From contig CP051247.1 of the NCBI GenBank assembly GCA_017795105.1, forward strand, positions 5,408,001 to 5,472,000: a stretch of 64,000 bases of DNA, read 5' to 3'. Below are positions 38,894 to 48,654 of the stretch, piece by piece. The DNA is from Planctomycetaceae bacterium (GTDB taxonomy: Bacteria; Planctomycetota; Planctomycetia; Planctomycetales; Planctomycetaceae). Position 1 is the stretch's first letter, and every line of letters begins with the position of its first letter. Made by a program: the position numbers and the translations under genes. Below the pieces are notes generated by a model, which ran no database searches, had not been told where the DNA came from, and saw only the letters and a program-made list of their open reading frames with translations.

Positions 38894-40219
38894 TTAGACT
38901 CCCGGTGATCGTCGAAGGTTGAAGAAGTTGGCGAACGAACCCGGATGCAGCACCGAGTAGAGGAAAAACGCGGCTCCACAGAAGGCCAGCACAATCGCGG
39001 CAGCCGGGATGAATGAGATGTCGACCGTGACTGAAAGACATCCGGCGAGAATGCCGATCGCCACCAGAATCTTCCCGACATCCTGTCCTTTCAGACTCCC
39101 GAGTTCTTCGGGGGAGCCGGACAGGTAGGCGGACGCTGCGAAGAGTTCTTCGCCAATCAGCGTGTAATCGCACGCCGCGACGAAGAACGGCAACTGAGAA
39201 GGTTCGGCGGTTCCGGCGACCTGAATGGCACCGATTGAGTTGCCGGTTTCCGCCAGAATCAGCGATTCGGCAAAGAACGCTCCGAGGTAGAAACAGGCGG
39301 CCGGCTTCTCGCGAACCATGTTTCCGGAAACATACGCGACGTAGCCGAACTGTTCGTCGGTGACGTAATAGGCGAGGTCCGGGTTGTAGGCATCGGGACG
39401 GCCGGCGGTGAGATACGATCCCTGCAACGTTTCCCGGGCAGCCGTCATGACGAGAGCTCGCGAGGTCGGAATCTCGACATCGGCTTCATACTCGGCTGCC
39501 ACACGTGCGACACGCGAGAGGATATTCAGGCCGGCGATTGTCTGAATGTCGTTCATGTCCTGAATGCCGGGGATGTAGAGGACGGAGCGGCCCATTTCGG
39601 TCGCACGCCCAACGGCTTCGTCGACCGCTTCGAGTCCGGCAATCTTGCGAACCTTGAGCGGGCGGCCCCGCTTGGCAATCTCGATGAAGTAAATGACCGA
39701 CCCGCAGATGATGAAACCGACGAACGCCAGCGGAAACTTCTCGCCAAGGAACCATTGCCGATGCGTCTGCACGGCCTGTTCGTTCTCGGCAATCACCTGC
39801 GAGTCGCCCGCTTCAGAAACCCACTGAGCCCGGAAGAAGTAGTCGGATCCGAGTTCGAGTCCGGAGACCTTGCAGGTGATGGTCTGCGCTGCCTCGTCGA
39901 GCGTCCAGGATCCATCGTTGGGCGGAATCTGAGCGACGACTTCATACGCTCCCGCATATTCTTCCGAAATCGCGAGCACGAGTTGCCCCGGCGTCGTAGT
40001 CTCATCGGCCAGGGCGTCGGCGATTGAATCAGTCAGCGGGACGGTAACTTTCAGCGAGTCGCCGTTATCCCAGGGGAAATCTTCAATGATGAGCGGGACC
40101 GGTTCCTGAGCCTGCAGCGGAGTCGTGATCGCCAGCAGCAACGTGGCAATCAACGCCAGTGCAGGCGAGAAAAACCAGCGTGCGGTGTTTTTATTCGGAT
40201 TGTCGCAGTTTGTCGGCAT
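38894..40219 (-). CDS. DUF6754-like membrane protein of ATPase/membrane cluster
   Basis: A 441-residue protein. Residues 16-38 look like a signal peptide ending in LQAQE. Residues 45-155 are beta-rich like a fibronectin III domain (DYFFRAQWVSEAGDS). A membrane segment at about 162-182 (FPLAFVGFIICGSVIYFIEI) is followed by an alpha/beta domain (RSVLYIPGIQDMNDIQTIAG, TAARETLQGSYLTAGRPDAY, FFAESLILAETGNSIGAIQV), then two C-terminal membrane segments. The alpha/beta part matches my recollection of DUF6754, a family of unknown function. It is 12 bp after the KOW/barrel gene. Confidence 0.72.
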   Translation of the reverse strand: MPTNCDNPNKNTARWFFSPALALIATLLLAITTPLQAQEPVPLIIEDFPWDNGDSLKVTVPLTDSIADALADETTTPGQLVLAISEEYAGAYEVVAQIPPNDGSWTLDEAAQTITCKVSGLELGSDYFFRAQWVSEAGDSQVIAENEQAVQTHRQWFLGEKFPLAFVGFIICGSVIYFIEIAKRGRPLKVRKIAGLEAVDEAVGRATEMGRSVLYIPGIQDMNDIQTIAGLNILSRVARVAAEYEADVEIPTSRALVMTAARETLQGSYLTAGRPDAYNPDLAYYVTDEQFGYVAYVSGNMVREKPAACFYLGAFFAESLILAETGNSIGAIQVAGTAEPSQLPFFVAACDYTLIGEELFAASAYLSGSPEELGSLKGQDVGKILVAIGILAGCLSVTVDISFIPAAAIVLAFCGAAFFLYSVLHPGSFANFFNLRRSPGV

Positions 40220-40231
40220 GATGACTTTCCG

Positions 40232-41359
40232 TCACTCCGCGATGATTTCGACGTTGGCCCGGGGAACGATAATCTCCGCCCCATCAGGCAGACTCACACT
40301 GAGGACACGGGCTTTGGAACCGGAATCGAGCACCTGTGGTTCTGGCGGCAACGCGGCGACGCGGCCGATCTGCCCGAAGTACGGATCACGAATGAGCCGA
40401 ACATTCACGCCGGGCTCGAGTAGTCCTTCCACAACACCTTCGTCGATCGTCTCGGCATTCCGATGTTCTGGCAACGGGATGACAATCTCCGGCCGCATGA
40501 CGCCGGCGCGAATCTGCGTGGCTCCACTGACGGACGCCTGCTCGTCTTCGCGGGAACAAAGCAGATCGTACGTTCGCTGAGCCATCGCGATATCGCCGAA
40601 GCCTTCGGTGATGATCAGCGTCGGGCCGATCTTCTCTGTGCCGGTGATCGCCACGCCCAGGTCGTAGCCGAGAATGGCCTTCAGATCCTGATCGTCAATC
40701 CCGCCGGAAACGACGGCTGCCGCTCCGACCTTGATGGCCTCGGCGATTCCTTCCGAAGTCATGCGGGCGCCACCGATAATGACTGCCCCCTGCATGTCGG
40801 CCGTGATTTTGTCTTCCGTCAGTTTGTCGTGAGGCGACGTGCAGGCAACTTTGACGGGGCCGTAGGCTTCGCTGCCGATCCCGAAGATGCCCTGGATGAA
40901 ACTCACGCTCGATTCGATGACGACGCCGTGCTCGGGCATGATGTCAACGACTTCGCCTTTGACGTAGGCTTTGACCTGCACGGGAATCGGCTCCCCGCGA
41001 ATGATGACCTGCCCGGTAATTTTGGAGACCGTTTCAATTACCCCCGCCGAACGCGAATGGTAGGGCGTCTTAAAGAAGCCGAAAATGCCCTTCGACTCGG
41101 CGATGCGATCGCCGACTTCGACGCGATCCCCGACTTTGACGTGCATGCAGTCTTCGATGTCAGCCGGCGAAATCGCGAGCTGATTGGCGAGGTTCACCGG
41201 ATAGACGTTGCCTGGGATAAGTGCCTCGGCGACCACATCCTCGGCTTCGACCCGCTGGCCGCGTTCCACATGGACTGTGCCGGCAATGGGCAGGATCCGC
41301 TTAACACGAAGATTCGTGCAGTCGGTCACTTTCAGTCCGGGGGTATACGCGTGGGCCAT
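40232..41359 (-). CDS. Barrel-sandwich/KOW-motif protein of ATPase/membrane cluster
   Basis: A 375-residue soluble protein. Residues 20-95 resemble RnfC-like or biotinyl/lipoyl barrel-sandwich modules (RILPIAGTVHVERGQRVEAE, MHVKVGDRVEVGDRIAESKG), but no modifiable Lys in an MKM/DKA context is seen. Residues about 175-285 are alpha/beta with GGARMTSEGIAEAIKVGAAA. Residues 315-375 resemble a KOW/SH3 domain (VNVRLIRDPYFGQIGRVAAL, then LPDGAEIIVPRANVEII). It is 30 bp after the ATPase gene and may adapt the ATPase to the membrane proteins; this is inference. Confidence 0.75.
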   Translation of the reverse strand: MAHAYTPGLKVTDCTNLRVKRILPIAGTVHVERGQRVEAEDVVAEALIPGNVYPVNLANQLAISPADIEDCMHVKVGDRVEVGDRIAESKGIFGFFKTPYHSRSAGVIETVSKITGQVIIRGEPIPVQVKAYVKGEVVDIMPEHGVVIESSVSFIQGIFGIGSEAYGPVKVACTSPHDKLTEDKITADMQGAVIIGGARMTSEGIAEAIKVGAAAVVSGGIDDQDLKAILGYDLGVAITGTEKIGPTLIITEGFGDIAMAQRTYDLLCSREDEQASVSGATQIRAGVMRPEIVIPLPEHRNAETIDEGVVEGLLEPGVNVRLIRDPYFGQIGRVAALPPEPQVLDSGSKARVLSVSLPDGAEIIVPRANVEIIAE

Positions 41360-41389
41360 CGGGGAAGTCTACTCCAGTGGTTATCTCTG

Positions 41390-43183
41390 TTAATAAAGGT
41401 CGAGGGCTTTGATCCAGCGGGCAACATCGGCTCGGCTGTAGCCGGATTGCTCTTCGCCCACGACAAGCGGACGTCCTCGGCCATCGAGAATCAGTCCGAC
41501 CGTGCCGCCGTGCACCTCACGCTCGACCGGCTGGCCTTTGCCATTTCCAAGATCTAGCTTGCGATTTGGTTTCACCACGACAATGGCAGTTTGCTCGGGA
41601 CCGAGCGGATACCGTTTGATGTCGCCGGCCATCATCTCGCCCTGCGCCTGCAGGTCGCCGGTAATCTTGTACTCGAAGGCGACTTTGCCCGACTGCGGTG
41701 CCCCTGCTGCGGCGACACACGTGCCGAGGTAGATCAGGCAGTCGCGTTCAAAGACTTCCAGAGCCGCCTGCGGATGCACCTGGGCCAGCACGCCAAGGTG
41801 CGGCATCATGAAAATGCTGTCCTTGGCCAGCCGCGTGAAGCCTTCGGGCTCAAACGCATCGATCAGCATGGCCGTGGTCTGTTCCATCCGCGGAGCATGC
41901 GAGAGTACCCCGCCGGATGCGACAAGCAGATCGAGCTTCATATTGTTGACGATGGAACGTCCGCTGCTGTCCTGGACGAACAGGTCTCCAACGGTTCGCT
42001 GCTGCTGCACGCCCTTCAGCGTCGTCGCGAACTCTTTGTGTTGGACGTAGGCGAGACGCAGGGCTTCCCGGGAAACCGCCTGCTCGAAGATCAACGCCTC
42101 CAGCGACTGTGGAATCGTCGTCGGGCGGATCATCTTGTTTTTTACACGATTCCGCAGTTCGCGTTCGTCCATATCGACGTGCACCCAGCGGAGAATCATC
42201 GGCATGGTCGCTTCGGCACAGACATTCGAGATGGAATAGCTCATCCCGAGGTTCGCACTCACGGTCCGGTTGAACTCACCGTCAAACACGCTGAAGACAT
42301 CGGTTGTCGCTCCGCCGATATCGACTCCGACCGCGTTGATGCCCGACTGATCCGCAATGCTCTTGAGGATGTTTCCGACCGCACCCGGAGTCGGCATGAT
42401 CGGGGCATCGGCCCATTCGATCAGGCGGTCGTACCCCGGAGCGTGAGCCATGACGTGTTCCAGGAACAGGTCGTGAATCTTGTCCCGAGCCGGGCCGAGG
42501 TTCTCCGCATCGAGCGTCGGACGAACATTCTCAACCTGTGAAAGCTCAACGGATTCATCAAAGGTATTCTGCACCAGCGGCCAGGCCTGTTTGTTGCCCG
42601 CATAAATCACCGGCATTCGGTATTCGCTGCCGAAGCGGGGCTGCGGCTTGGCCGGGGCGATGAGTTCCGCCAGCTTGACGACGTGCTTCTCGGTGCCGCC
42701 ATCCGTGCCGCCGGACATCAGAATCATGTCGGGACGAAGTTCGCGAATTCGCTGGATCTGCTCGAACGGCTTGCGCTTGTCATTGGCCGAAATCATATCG
42801 AGCACAATCGCCCCGGCTCCCAGGGCGGCTCGTTTGGCGGAAGCGGCGGTCATCTCGCGGACGACCCCCGAGACCAGCATCTGCAGTCCACCGCCGGCAC
42901 TGGAGGTGGAGATATAGATATCGCAGCCCTCGTTGCCGTTGGCGGGGCGGATGATCTGATTGTTTTCATCGAGCAGACGGCGGCCGGCGAGCTCGCCGAT
43001 TTCTGCGATGGCATTCGTCACGCCGATCGTGACGTCAGCCGCGGGTTCCTCAACCGTAGTGGGAGCTTCCCCGCGATAGGTCTGACGATAGTGCCCGTCG
43101 ATCTTCTCGATCATGATGGCCTTCGTTGTGGTGCTTCCACAATCGGTGGCCAGGATGACGTTGATATTTTCAGGGGATATCAC
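41390..43183 (-). CDS. MutL/GlmL-family actin-fold (ASKHA) ATPase
   Basis: A 597-residue protein with the ASKHA ATPase elements: phosphate-1 loop ATDCGSTTTKAIMIEK near residue 12, a central ILMSGGTDGGTEKHVVKL, phosphate-2 GVDIGGATTDVFSVF and the adenosine motif SGGVLSHAPRM. This matches MutL/GlmL, named as an accessory factor for B12-dependent glutamate mutase. No mutase (MutS/MutE) gene is in the window, so its role here is probably different. GTG at 43183 is the frame's start. Membrane protein genes follow within the same series. It is probably the energising subunit. Confidence 0.82.
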   Translation of the reverse strand: MISPENINVILATDCGSTTTKAIMIEKIDGHYRQTYRGEAPTTVEEPAADVTIGVTNAIAEIGELAGRRLLDENNQIIRPANGNEGCDIYISTSSAGGGLQMLVSGVVREMTAASAKRAALGAGAIVLDMISANDKRKPFEQIQRIRELRPDMILMSGGTDGGTEKHVVKLAELIAPAKPQPRFGSEYRMPVIYAGNKQAWPLVQNTFDESVELSQVENVRPTLDAENLGPARDKIHDLFLEHVMAHAPGYDRLIEWADAPIMPTPGAVGNILKSIADQSGINAVGVDIGGATTDVFSVFDGEFNRTVSANLGMSYSISNVCAEATMPMILRWVHVDMDERELRNRVKNKMIRPTTIPQSLEALIFEQAVSREALRLAYVQHKEFATTLKGVQQQRTVGDLFVQDSSGRSIVNNMKLDLLVASGGVLSHAPRMEQTTAMLIDAFEPEGFTRLAKDSIFMMPHLGVLAQVHPQAALEVFERDCLIYLGTCVAAAGAPQSGKVAFEYKITGDLQAQGEMMAGDIKRYPLGPEQTAIVVVKPNRKLDLGNGKGQPVEREVHGGTVGLILDGRGRPLVVGEEQSGYSRADVARWIKALDLY

Positions 43184-43216
43184 TGGCAGCGGTTTCCATA
43201 CCGTTGGACGTATCTG

Positions 43217-43597
43217 TCAATCTGGGCTGCGTCGCGAGGCTGGCGAATCAGCCGCTTCAGAGGGTAATGGATTCTCCGAGTCCGTGCCACTCTCCAGAGC
43301 ATCCAGACGGGCACAGAAAAGATCGACGGCATCCCGCCGCTCCAGAAACGAGGAGAACTCGCGGTACTCCTCAGCCGAAAAGATCGACGTCGCGATCGGT
43401 TCGAGAAAGTGCAATCCCTGCGAGCCGATGTAGGTGAGCGGGCGGGACAACTCGAGAAACGCTCCAGCGGCGGGCGTGAGTCGCCGCTTCTGAATCGCCT
43501 TCGCAAGCCGATCGAGCATCTCTTCCTGCTTCGGCGTCAGCGGCTCCTTTTCTTTGGAACCGATCGCGAAGGCATGTTTGAGTCGTTCCCACGCCAT
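43217..43597 (-). CDS. Small hypothetical protein leading the ATPase/membrane cluster
   Basis: A 126-residue soluble protein, beginning MAWERLKHAFAIG and helical in the middle (LTPKQEEMLDRLAKAIQKRR, LTYIGSQGLHFLEPIATSIF, EYREFSSFLERRDAVDLFCA). The last 20 residues are polar and low complexity. No domain recognised. It lies 33 bp upstream of the MutL/GlmL-like gene on the same strand, so it should be the first gene of that series and could be a subunit or regulator. Confidence 0.65.
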   Translation of the reverse strand: MAWERLKHAFAIGSKEKEPLTPKQEEMLDRLAKAIQKRRLTPAAGAFLELSRPLTYIGSQGLHFLEPIATSIFSAEEYREFSSFLERRDAVDLFCARLDALESGTDSENPLPSEAADSPASRRSPD

Positions 43598-43644
43598 GAT
43601 GAGTGTTCGATGTCTGGTCTACGGAGGTGGAGTATTTCTCGTAG

Positions 43645-43663
43645 CGGCGGCATCCTGCCGCCG
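43645..43663. repeat. REP-like palindrome, family A
   Basis: CGGCGGCA-TCC-TGCCGCCG, an 8-bp perfect stem with a three-base loop. The same 19 bases recur at 61078 and 61303, and in reverse orientation with one change at 43763. Confidence 0.85.
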
Positions 43664-43762
43664 AACGCGGGTGAATTCAAAATGTCAGTATTGAGTGGTT
43701 GAAAAAGGTCGGCAGCAAGACTGCATGAAATCCCCACGCGGTTCTCAGTAACAGCGTCTAAT

Positions 43763-43781
43763 CGGCGGGAGGATGCCGCCG
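43763..43781. repeat. REP-like palindrome, family A, inverted copy
   Basis: The reverse complement of family A with one base change, 99 bp from the copy at 43645. The two form an inverted doublet of the REPIN kind between the small ATPase-cluster gene and the DUF1501 gene. Confidence 0.75.
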
Positions 43782-43792
43782 GTACGTTGCGG

Positions 43793-45223
<1,431 letters not shown>

Positions 45224-45279
45224 GACAGCCTCTTTATTGTTGATCTTATTCGAATGATTTTGCCGCGGTCGTTCTCAGG

Positions 45280-45312
<33 letters not shown>

Positions 45313-45351
45313 AACTGAATTCAATTGCAGTTTCAGCGAGGGGCCATCCCA

Positions 45352-47727
45352 TCAGTTGCGGGTGGTAACTTCACTCAGGTTGAGCAGCACCCGGCAGACC
45401 TGCATCCATGACGCCAGTTCCGTCGGATTCAGTCCGTCAGGGGATTTCGCAAGCCCGGTCTGCAGGGCCTGCTCCTGTTCCGCGGGGTGCTGCTGATAGT
45501 ATTCGTGTTGTTCGTGGAGCAGTGTGGTGAGAATCTGCTGCTCAGATTCATCGGGAGTGCGAGACATTGTCAGCCGGCAGGCGTAGTCGAGGCGACTTTC
45601 TTCGGTATCTCCGCCTTCCTGAATGACACGAGCGGCCATCATGCGAGCTGCTTCGACGAAGCTGTCATCGTTCAGGAGCGTCAGAGCAGCAAGGGGCGTA
45701 TTCGACCGCGGCCGCTCGGCGGTGCATTCCTCGCGACTGGGGGCATCGAAAGCTTTCAGCATCGGATGCAGGAACTGTCGCTGCCAGTGCACATAGACGC
45801 CGCGTCGCCACTGGTTCGTGTCTTTGTCCGCGGTGTACTTCCGAGTCGGGAAGTTGAGATGCCGGTAATAGCCCGCCGGCTGATACGGCCGGGCACTGCG
45901 GCCGCCAACTTCGGTGACAAGCAAGCCGCTGACTGCCAGCGCGTTGTCCCGCACCATCTCGGCGGGAAGGCGAAAACGCGATTGGCGCGAGTAGAATTTG
46001 TTATCCGGATCGTTCTGAAGCTGTTCGACGGTGGCGAGCGAGCTGAGCTGATAAACGTGACTCCGGGCCATGAGCCGGATCATGTGTTTGATGTCCCAGC
46101 CCGATTCGACGAACTCAATAGCGAGCCGATCGAGGAGTTCGGGATGCGTCGGCGGCTTCCCCTGTCCTCCGAAATCGGTGAGGTCGGCGAGACCGCGACC
46201 GAACATGATCGCCCAGAGCCGGTTGACCATCACACGGGCGGTCAGGAGTCCGACGCCATTCTCGTCATCGACCAGCCAGTTGGCGAGATCGAGCCGCGTG
46301 GCCCGGTCGCCTTCGGTTTCAATCGCGGGAAGGAATTCAGGCACCGCCGGCTGGACAATCGGTCCGGAATCGTCCATCCAGTTGCCGCGGGGCAGGACCC
46401 GCATCACGCGGGGTTTGATCGACTTCGAGATCATCGTCAGCCGGCCGGATTTCTCGAGTTCCCTGATCTCTGCATCGATCTTGGCGATCTGCTGAGTCTG
46501 TTCGGCCAGTTCGGAATCGTCCTCGGCAGAGCTGGCGAGTTTGGCCAGTTCAGCCTTCGTTTGAAGCAGCCGGTCCCGTTCTTCACGAAGTTCGGGCGGA
46601 AGGACGAGCATCTCAGGTTCGCGTTTTGTGGGCAGGGAATTGCCCCCCGAAGTGAAGTGCTTCGCTTCATCAAGATCTGCGAAGAATGCCGCCAGAGAGT
46701 AGAAGTCGGTGATCGTATACGGATCGTATTTGTGCGTGTGGCATTGAGCACATCCGACCGTCGCTCCCATCCAGACAGCCGAAATATTGCGGACGCGATC
46801 GGCTGCGTAGATGGCAAGATATTCCTTTTGCTGCAGCCCGCCTTCATGCGTCGTCTGCAATAGTCGGTTGTAGCCGGAGGCGACGAGTTCATCGACTCCC
46901 GAGTCCTTCACCAGATCGCCAGCGAGTTGCTCGCGGGTGAACTGATCGTACTTCATATTGTCGTTGAATGCGTTGATCACCCAGTCGCGATAGGGCGAGA
47001 TGCTGTGGTCCTGGTCGCCGTGATAGCCGACGGTGTCGGCGTAACGCACCAGATCGAGCCAAACCATTGCCATTCGCTCGCCGTAATGTTCCGAAGCGAG
47101 CAATTCGTCAATCAATGCATTGACCGCGGCGGGGGAATGATCCTTCTCGAAGGCGTCGATCATCTCCAGTGTGGGAGGAAGTCCCGTCAGATCGAAGCAG
47201 AGGCGGCGGAGCAGGGTGACTGGATCAGCGTCGCCAGCAAACGTCATCCCCTGGTGCTGCACTTCCGCGGCGACAAAGTTGTCAATGAAGTTGTTGCTCC
47301 ACTCCGGTTGAGAGAGCTCAGGTGTGTCCGCAAGTTCCGGGGTGACGTACGCCCAGTGTGGTTCCCACTCGGCTCCCTCGGCGATCCACTGCTGCAGCTT
47401 CTCGATGTCTTCAGGCGTGAGCGATTTCTGTGAATGCTCGGGGGGCATCTTCAGGTCGTGATCGGTTTCCAGAATGCGGGCAATCAGTTCGCTCTCGTCT
47501 GGCTTGCCGGGAACGATGGCGGCATACCCGCCTCGGTCTTCAAATGCGGCATCCCGTTCATCGAGCCGAAGATCGGCTTCGCGATGCTCGTCATCGGGGC
47601 CATGGCAGCCGATGCATTTGTCCGAGAGAATGGGACGGATGTCACGATTGAAATCGAGTTCTGCAGCGAGAGTGGGGCTGGCCAGTCCGCAGAGAACGAC
47701 GCAGATTTGCAGGACGGTGTGCTTCAT
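45352..47727 (-). CDS. PSD1-type planctomycete cytochrome c (PSCyt1-DUF1549-DUF1553)
   Basis: A 791-residue exported protein with signal peptide (VLQICVVLCGLASPTLAAE) and one c-type heme motif C38-I-G-C-H42 in the PSCyt1 domain (IRPILSDKCIGCHGPDDE). It is followed by DUF1549 (PSCyt2: LLRRLCFDLTGLPPTLEMID, MVWLDLVRYADTVGYHGDQD, CAQCHTHKYDPYTITDFYS, a second CxxCH) and C-terminal DUF1553 (PSD1: ARVMVNRLWAIMFGRGL, HWQRQFLHPMLKAFDAPSRE). These proteins are typical of planctomycetes and of unknown substrate. The ATG at 47727 is preferred over a GTG two codons upstream. The DUF1501 partner lies downstream. Confidence 0.93.
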   Translation of the reverse strand: MKHTVLQICVVLCGLASPTLAAELDFNRDIRPILSDKCIGCHGPDDEHREADLRLDERDAAFEDRGGYAAIVPGKPDESELIARILETDHDLKMPPEHSQKSLTPEDIEKLQQWIAEGAEWEPHWAYVTPELADTPELSQPEWSNNFIDNFVAAEVQHQGMTFAGDADPVTLLRRLCFDLTGLPPTLEMIDAFEKDHSPAAVNALIDELLASEHYGERMAMVWLDLVRYADTVGYHGDQDHSISPYRDWVINAFNDNMKYDQFTREQLAGDLVKDSGVDELVASGYNRLLQTTHEGGLQQKEYLAIYAADRVRNISAVWMGATVGCAQCHTHKYDPYTITDFYSLAAFFADLDEAKHFTSGGNSLPTKREPEMLVLPPELREERDRLLQTKAELAKLASSAEDDSELAEQTQQIAKIDAEIRELEKSGRLTMISKSIKPRVMRVLPRGNWMDDSGPIVQPAVPEFLPAIETEGDRATRLDLANWLVDDENGVGLLTARVMVNRLWAIMFGRGLADLTDFGGQGKPPTHPELLDRLAIEFVESGWDIKHMIRLMARSHVYQLSSLATVEQLQNDPDNKFYSRQSRFRLPAEMVRDNALAVSGLLVTEVGGRSARPYQPAGYYRHLNFPTRKYTADKDTNQWRRGVYVHWQRQFLHPMLKAFDAPSREECTAERPRSNTPLAALTLLNDDSFVEAARMMAARVIQEGGDTEESRLDYACRLTMSRTPDESEQQILTTLLHEQHEYYQQHPAEQEQALQTGLAKSPDGLNPTELASWMQVCRVLLNLSEVTTRN

Positions 47728-48004
47728 GATCACGATTCGCTTGGCGGAGATGGAGGTGCGATGGCAGGAAACGCGGCACGCTCGATGGCAGGCGAGGATT
47801 CCGTTCAGGCGGGTTGTGTCGCCCGAATCTGTTGGATTGTATTCATTTGAGGCTGTTGATGGGAACCATTTCTCTGAAAAACCGGTCCTTCTCGCAGGAG
47901 ATCAGGCGTTTTTTGCGGTTTCAGCACCCGCTCGATCGAACCGGTTTGCCTGAACATCTACAATCGCCCCGAACAACGAGAGTACAAAACCCAGGGAGCA
48001 ACGA

Positions 48005-48598
48005 ATGGCGCGCACGGCCACGATCAAACGTCAGACCGGCGAAACACAGATTGAGTTGACGATCGACCTCGACGGCACCGGACAGGTTGACATCGATACC
48101 GGTGTCGGCTTCCTCAATCACATGCTGACGCTGTTCGCCAAGCACGGCTGCTTCGATCTCACGGTGAAGGCGACGGGCGATCTCGATGTGGACGACCACC
48201 ACACGACCGAGGATATCGGGATCTGTCTCGGCAAGGCGATTCACCAGGCTGTCGGCGACAAGAAGGGGATCACCCGTTACGGATTTATGATCCTGCCTAT
48301 GGACGAGACGCTCGCCACGGTCGCCCTCGACTTGAGTGGACGCGTCTGGTTTGAGCAGAAGTTCGCCTTCCCAACCGAGAAGATTGGGACGTTCGATACG
48401 CAACTCGTGGCCGAATTCTTCCAGGCCCTGGCCGCCAACGCTCTGATGAATCTGCACGTCGTATTGAATTACGGACAGAACAGTCACCACATCTCCGAAG
48501 CGATCTTCAAAGCGACGGCTCGGGCGATGCGTCAGGCAGTGACCATCGATCCCCGGCAGACCGGCGTGCCGTCCTCCAAGGGAACGCTGACCGAATAA
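48005..48598 (+). CDS. hisB: Imidazoleglycerol-phosphate dehydratase
   Basis: A 197-residue full-length HisB, the enzyme of histidine biosynthesis that dehydrates imidazoleglycerol phosphate to imidazoleacetol phosphate. The Mn-binding signatures are present in both halves: GVGFLNHMLTLFAKHG and DDHHTTEDIGICLGKA, then GQNSHHISEAIFKATARAMR. The N-terminus ARTATIKRQTGETQIEL is family-typical, with GGGAG before the ATG. No other his gene is adjacent. It is convergent with scpB 56 bp away. Confidence 0.97.
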   Translation: MARTATIKRQTGETQIELTIDLDGTGQVDIDTGVGFLNHMLTLFAKHGCFDLTVKATGDLDVDDHHTTEDIGICLGKAIHQAVGDKKGITRYGFMILPMDETLATVALDLSGRVWFEQKFAFPTEKIGTFDTQLVAEFFQALAANALMNLHVVLNYGQNSHHISEAIFKATARAMRQAVTIDPRQTGVPSSKGTLTE

Positions 48599-48610
48599 CC
48601 TGACGGGTGC

Positions 48611-48635
48611 CGTGCCCGCGTGGGCATCCCGGGAT
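48611..48635. repeat. Palindromic sequence between convergent hisB and scpB
   Basis: TGCCC-GCGT-GGGCA (48613-48626) followed by the perfect palindrome ATCCCGGGAT (48626-48635). It is related to family D at 29890 and could be a bidirectional terminator, although no T-run follows. Confidence 0.45.
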
Positions 48636-48654
48636 GTTGCCGTAAGGTACACGT

